Below, in pieces: positions 5,333-7,741 of a stretch of 7,741 bases of DNA. The stretch comes from Bacteroidales bacterium (GTDB lineage Bacteria; Bacteroidota; Bacteroidia; Bacteroidales; VadinHA17). A model generated the notes under the pieces. The model did not search any database and was not told the DNA's origin. It worked only from the letters and a program-made list of their open reading frames with translations. Positions within the stretch are counted from its first letter, which is position 1; each line of letters opens with the position of its first letter. Both the position numbers and the translations under genes were made by a program. The DNA is taken from NCBI GenBank assembly GCA_022615595.1, contig JAKEGI010000137.1, positions 1-7,741 of the forward strand. Direction: 5' to 3'.

Positions 5333-6454
5333 ATGTCCTCTTGGATGGGCATTAATATGTATGATGCTACACAAAAGAGCTATTTCACAAACCTTCTTTA
5401 TCAGTACTATCCTTCTGAGAAGCATACAATTGATGCAGGCGCCAGCTACAGATACGACCATTATGATGAGACACAGGGAATTTACTCTTTTCCTTATGAC
5501 GATGTAATGGCTGATCTGTCACGTGAGACAATTGAATCTGTCCCGGGGATCTTTCTTCAGTATACATACACCGATTCAGCAAAGATGACCCTCCTCGCCG
5601 GTGTGCGTTATGACTTTTACAATGACCACGGTGCAGCATTCACCCCACGCCTTCACCTGAGATATGAGTTGACCCCGTCTGTCACTTTCAGGGCCTCCGC
5701 GGGCAAGGGATTCCGTACTGTACATGTCCTGGCAGAGAACATGTATTATCTCGCCAGCAGCCGAAGCATAATCATTGACCCTGACCTTGATATTGAGGAG
5801 GCATGGAATGCAGGGATCAATCTTACCGGTTACATCCCTGTTGGTGGCAGGGAGCTCAGACTGACAGGTGAGGCATACCGTACAAGCTTCGTCAGCCAGA
5901 TTGTAACAGATATCGACGCCAGCGTGGATGAAGTCAGGTTCTATAACCTCGAAGGCCCTTCATGGTCAAACGTTATCCAGCTCGAAGCCCAGATGCAGCC
6001 TGTTTCGGGGCTCGATATAACAGCTGCCTGGAGGTGGAACGTCGTGAAACAGACCATTGGCGGAGAACTGCTTGAAAAGCCCCTGACATCAAGATACAAG
6101 GGGCTGCTGACAGCTTCCTATACAACACACCTGCGCAAATGGCAATTTGATTACACCCTGCTTTACAACGGCCCGGGAAGAGTCCCATCTACAATGGCTA
6201 ACCCTGAACCATATATGAGGCATGATAACTTCGATCCTTATCCGATTATGAACGCTCAGATTACCAGATACTTCAAAAGATGGAGCGTTTACGCAGGTGC
6301 CGAAAATATCACTGATTTCAGGCAGCATGATCCTATCATCGCTGCTGACGACCCCTTCGGTGAGTATTTCGATGCCACAATGATATGGGGACCGGTACAT
6401 GGCAGAAAGATATATGGCGGCTTCAGATTCGCAATCAACAGACCGCTTGAATAA
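5333..6454 (+). CDS. TonB-dependent receptor, C-terminal barrel fragment
   Basis: This 373-residue piece carries the rest of the beta-barrel: alternating strands such as HTIDAGASYRYDHYDE, MTLLAGVRYDFYNDHG and VTFRASAGKGFRTVHVLAENMYYLASS, the last a familiar receptor motif, and the C-terminal GRKIYGGFRFAI. The first available ATG lies six bases after the TAA, in the same frame. Translation could restart there, but the product would have no signal peptide and could not reach the outer membrane. The strands are otherwise undamaged, which suggests the break is recent or an error. The HMA gene begins 21 bases after its stop. Confidence 0.8.
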   Translation: MSSWMGINMYDATQKSYFTNLLYQYYPSEKHTIDAGASYRYDHYDETQGIYSFPYDDVMADLSRETIESVPGIFLQYTYTDSAKMTLLAGVRYDFYNDHGAAFTPRLHLRYELTPSVTFRASAGKGFRTVHVLAENMYYLASSRSIIIDPDLDIEEAWNAGINLTGYIPVGGRELRLTGEAYRTSFVSQIVTDIDASVDEVRFYNLEGPSWSNVIQLEAQMQPVSGLDITAAWRWNVVKQTIGGELLEKPLTSRYKGLLTASYTTHLRKWQFDYTLLYNGPGRVPSTMANPEPYMRHDNFDPYPIMNAQITRYFKRWSVYAGAENITDFRQHDPIIAADDPFGEYFDATMIWGPVHGRKIYGGFRFAINRPLE

Positions 6455-6475
6455 TAAAATCAAAATCAGAAGAAG

Positions 6476-6781
6476 ATGAAAAACAACATTAAATTAACGC
6501 TTCTGTTCTTTTTGCTTGTCGGTCCGCTTTCAGTGCAGGCTCAGAGCAAAAGCAAGGACCTTGCAACTGTAAAGTTCGACACCAGCATTGACTGTGAAGC
6601 GTGTGTAAACACCATCATGAAGAATATCCCTTTCGAAAAGGGAGTGAAGGATGTCAAATGTGACCTTACTACAAAAGAGGTTACAATAGAATACCAGGCG
6701 AGTAAGACCAAGCCGGAACTGCTTAAGAGGGCACTTGAAAAACTGGGTTACACTGCAAAGGTGGCAAAGCCTAAAGGTTAG
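6476..6781 (+). CDS. Exported HMA-domain metal-binding protein, probable periplasmic copper chaperone
   Basis: This is a 101-residue protein with a cleavable signal peptide (about residues 1-22, ending VQA before QSK). A single heavy-metal-associated domain of ferredoxin-like fold covers about residues 30-97. The metal site is the CxxC motif CEAC at Cys40 and Cys43, in the usual place after the first strand (TVKFDTSIDCEACVNTI). The later ..VKDVKCDLTTKEVTIEY.. and LLKRALEKLGYTAKV segments complete the fold. HMA domains of this type usually bind Cu(I), sometimes other soft metals. The export signal places it in the periplasm, where it could take metal from the upstream receptor. It starts 21 bases after the receptor stop and is almost certainly cotranscribed. 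It ends in a TAG that overlaps the stop codon of the convergent tcdA gene. Confidence 0.92.
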   Translation: MKNNIKLTLLFFLLVGPLSVQAQSKSKDLATVKFDTSIDCEACVNTIMKNIPFEKGVKDVKCDLTTKEVTIEYQASKTKPELLKRALEKLGYTAKVAKPKG

Positions 6782-7509
6782 ATATCCAGGGGAATACCTG
6801 CCAGCCGGCGTATGACGACAGAGGCGCATACAATACCAAACAGAGCCGGCATATAGGATATGGTACCAACGTTTGAGGCTTTGTTGGACTCAACAGAGCC
6901 TCTTATTATTTTATCCTTGTCAACAGGTTCAGGGCTGTAGACAGCCATAAACCCCTCATATACGCCTAGCTTGTGAAGTTTCTTCCTGAGTATCCGTGCC
7001 AGGTTGCAGAAATTCGTCTCAGAGATGTCGGCTACCCTTACTGCCGTAGGATCAAACTTGCCACCTGCACCCATTGAGCTGACAATCTCATGCTTAAGGC
7101 GAAGCGAGTGATATATCAGAAAAACCTTTGGAGAGAGGGTATCGATGGCATCAATGATGTAATCATATTTTTCCTCTTCAAGTATCCTGATCATACGCTC
7201 ATCGCGTATGAACTCACTTATTATCTTGAGCTCAAGTTCCGGGTTGATATCCTTCAGTCTCATTCCCATCACTTCTGCCTTATGTATTCCCTCAGTCGAC
7301 TTCAGAGCAGGCAGTTGTCTGTTACGGTTTGCGGCTGTCACAACATCACCGTCAATAATTGTCATCTTTCCTACTCCTGCGCGGCACACCATCTCGGCTG
7401 CCCACGAACCCACACCGCCAAGACCGGCGACAAGAACATGAGACTCCTTAAGCTTCATCAGGGCCTCCTTCCCAAGGCACAGTTCAGTGCGCGCTAACCA
7501 GTGATCCAT
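6778..7509 (-). CDS. tcdA: tRNA threonylcarbamoyladenosine dehydratase TcdA (ThiF/MoeB-like)
   Basis: This 243-residue E1-like enzyme uses ATP to convert t6A37 of tRNA into its cyclic form ct6A, which helps decoding of ANN codons. The nucleotide-binding fold is clear: GLGGVGS at residues 29-35, DGD at 53-55, the arginine motif NRNRQ at 61-65, and the acidic DYIIDAIDTLSPK segment. SSMGAGGKFDPTAV and the C-terminal GTISYMPALFGI..ASVVIRRL are typical of TcdA rather than of MoeB or ThiF. The length fits a short TcdA. Its ATG (7509-7507) overlaps the TGA of the upstream TatD-family gene as TGATG, so translation is probably coupled; GGAAGG lies just upstream. An in-frame TTG at 7512 would add one residue. 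The gene runs convergently into the HMA gene, and the stop codons overlap. A MoeB-like function is the less likely alternative. Confidence 0.92.
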   Translation of the reverse strand: MDHWLARTELCLGKEALMKLKESHVLVAGLGGVGSWAAEMVCRAGVGKMTIIDGDVVTAANRNRQLPALKSTEGIHKAEVMGMRLKDINPELELKIISEFIRDERMIRILEEEKYDYIIDAIDTLSPKVFLIYHSLRLKHEIVSSMGAGGKFDPTAVRVADISETNFCNLARILRKKLHKLGVYEGFMAVYSPEPVDKDKIIRGSVESNKASNVGTISYMPALFGIVCASVVIRRLAGIPLDI

Positions 7510-7741
7510 CAATTGCCTTCCCTGAAAAGATTATTGAAATTGGTTCTTATCAGCTCCCTGCATTGTGCGGTACGATAAAGGGTCAGCTCTGAGAACCTAA
7601 GATATACGTCTGCTATTGATCCCTGTGTATCGTCTGTCTCGAGAAGGAGCCTGTCATGAGATACCGACCCAAGTATCTCTTCCGTCAGTCCTGACAATCC
7701 GAGAGAGAACCAGAAGCCTTCACCCGCAAGTGATTCTGCCA
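7509..7741 (-). CDS. TatD-family metal-dependent hydrolase, C-terminal part (continues beyond the window)
   Basis: Only the last 76 or so residues lie in the window; the reading frame is open to the right edge. The segment FWFSLGLSGLTEEILGSVSHDRLLLETDDTQGSI matches the end of TatD-type amidohydrolases, in which the Asp of the LLLETD motif helps to bind the catalytic metals. The closing helix, ending LIRTNFNNLFREGN, corresponds to the family's usual final ..N...LF. TatD proteins are cytosolic nucleases (3'-5' exonuclease and related activities), but the substrate of this member is not known. TGA at 7511-7509 overlaps the start of tcdA, so the two genes form an operon. The short Asp/Glu-rich loop after ETDD replaces the longer loop of E. 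coli TatD, and such divergent forms are common in Bacteroidota. The active-site His residues lie outside the window. Confidence 0.85.
   Translation of the reverse strand, partial: AESLAGEGFWFSLGLSGLTEEILGSVSHDRLLLETDDTQGSIADVYLRFSELTLYRTAQCRELIRTNFNNLFREGN

Larger units (their letters stand above)
4199..6454 (+). pseudogene. TonB-dependent receptor, probably for copper or another metal, split by an in-frame TAA
   Basis: Read through the stop, this is one receptor of about 751 residues, the normal size for the family. It would be an outer-membrane barrel importing a metal or metal complex with TonB energy. In order there are a signal peptide, a carboxypeptidase-regulatory-like domain, a plug and a barrel ending in KIYGGFRFAI. 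The plug contains a cysteine cluster (ELCKAACCNLSESF, Cys136, Cys140 and Cys141), then GAKQIQLLGLAG, ENIPVMYG and IPGPWMESIQVSKGTASV. I recognise this plug type from receptors beside HMA and copper genes in Bacteroidota. Codon 376 (5324-5326) is TAA, and homology continues in the same frame immediately after it (HDMSSWMGINMYDATQKSYF). A single change from a Tyr codon (TAT or TAC) would explain it. Other genes here also end in TAA, so recoding is unlikely. A recent nonsense mutation or a sequence error is more likely. Confidence 0.75.

Overview
The window looks like a piece of a Bacteroidota chromosome, most likely a Bacteroidales-type organism. Three things point there. The proteins are typical of that phylum: a DUF4382 lipoprotein, an M48 lipoprotein with a LysM-like tail, and a TonB-dependent receptor with an N-terminal carboxypeptidase-regulatory-like domain. 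Good matches to the Bacteroidota -7 promoter element TAnnTTTG lie just upstream of four genes. Shine-Dalgarno sequences are mostly weak. No rRNA, tRNA, CRISPR array or intact insertion sequence is visible.

Layout. Bases 26-853 (+) encode a DUF4382 lipoprotein that ends at a clear rho-independent terminator. Bases 982-2448 (+) encode an M48 zinc metalloprotease lipoprotein in its own transcription unit. Bases 2561-2834 hold a candidate tiny gene of 44 codons, with a promoter-like element, a palindromic leader and a strong terminator. Bases 2754-3067 are intergenic and rich in short inverted repeats, possibly the remains of a small mobile element. mscL (-) lies at 3068-3508 with a promoter at about 3546-3577.

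Bases 3663-6781 (+) look like a metal-handling operon, probably for copper. It consists of a small exported Cys/His-rich protein, a TonB-dependent receptor whose plug carries a CKAACC cysteine cluster, and an exported HMA-domain protein with a CEAC metal-binding motif. Two things disturb this operon. A perfect 30-bp palindrome lies between the first two genes. An in-frame TAA at 5324-5326 splits the receptor at codon 376 of about 752, while the reading frame stays the same on both sides.

The right end (6778-7741, -) is a housekeeping pair: the 3' end of a TatD-family hydrolase and tcdA, a tRNA ct6A dehydratase. Their stop and start codons overlap (TGATG). tcdA runs convergently into the HMA gene, and the two stop codons overlap.

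How the genes may work together. The receptor would bring a metal or metal complex across the outer membrane with TonB energy. The two exported metal-binding proteins would take it up or buffer it in the periplasm. If the TAA is real, the receptor of this system is probably inactive in this genome. No wholly new system is evident. The most notable items are the nonsense-split receptor within the metal module, the tiny gene with its hairpin leader, and the two palindromic repeat features.
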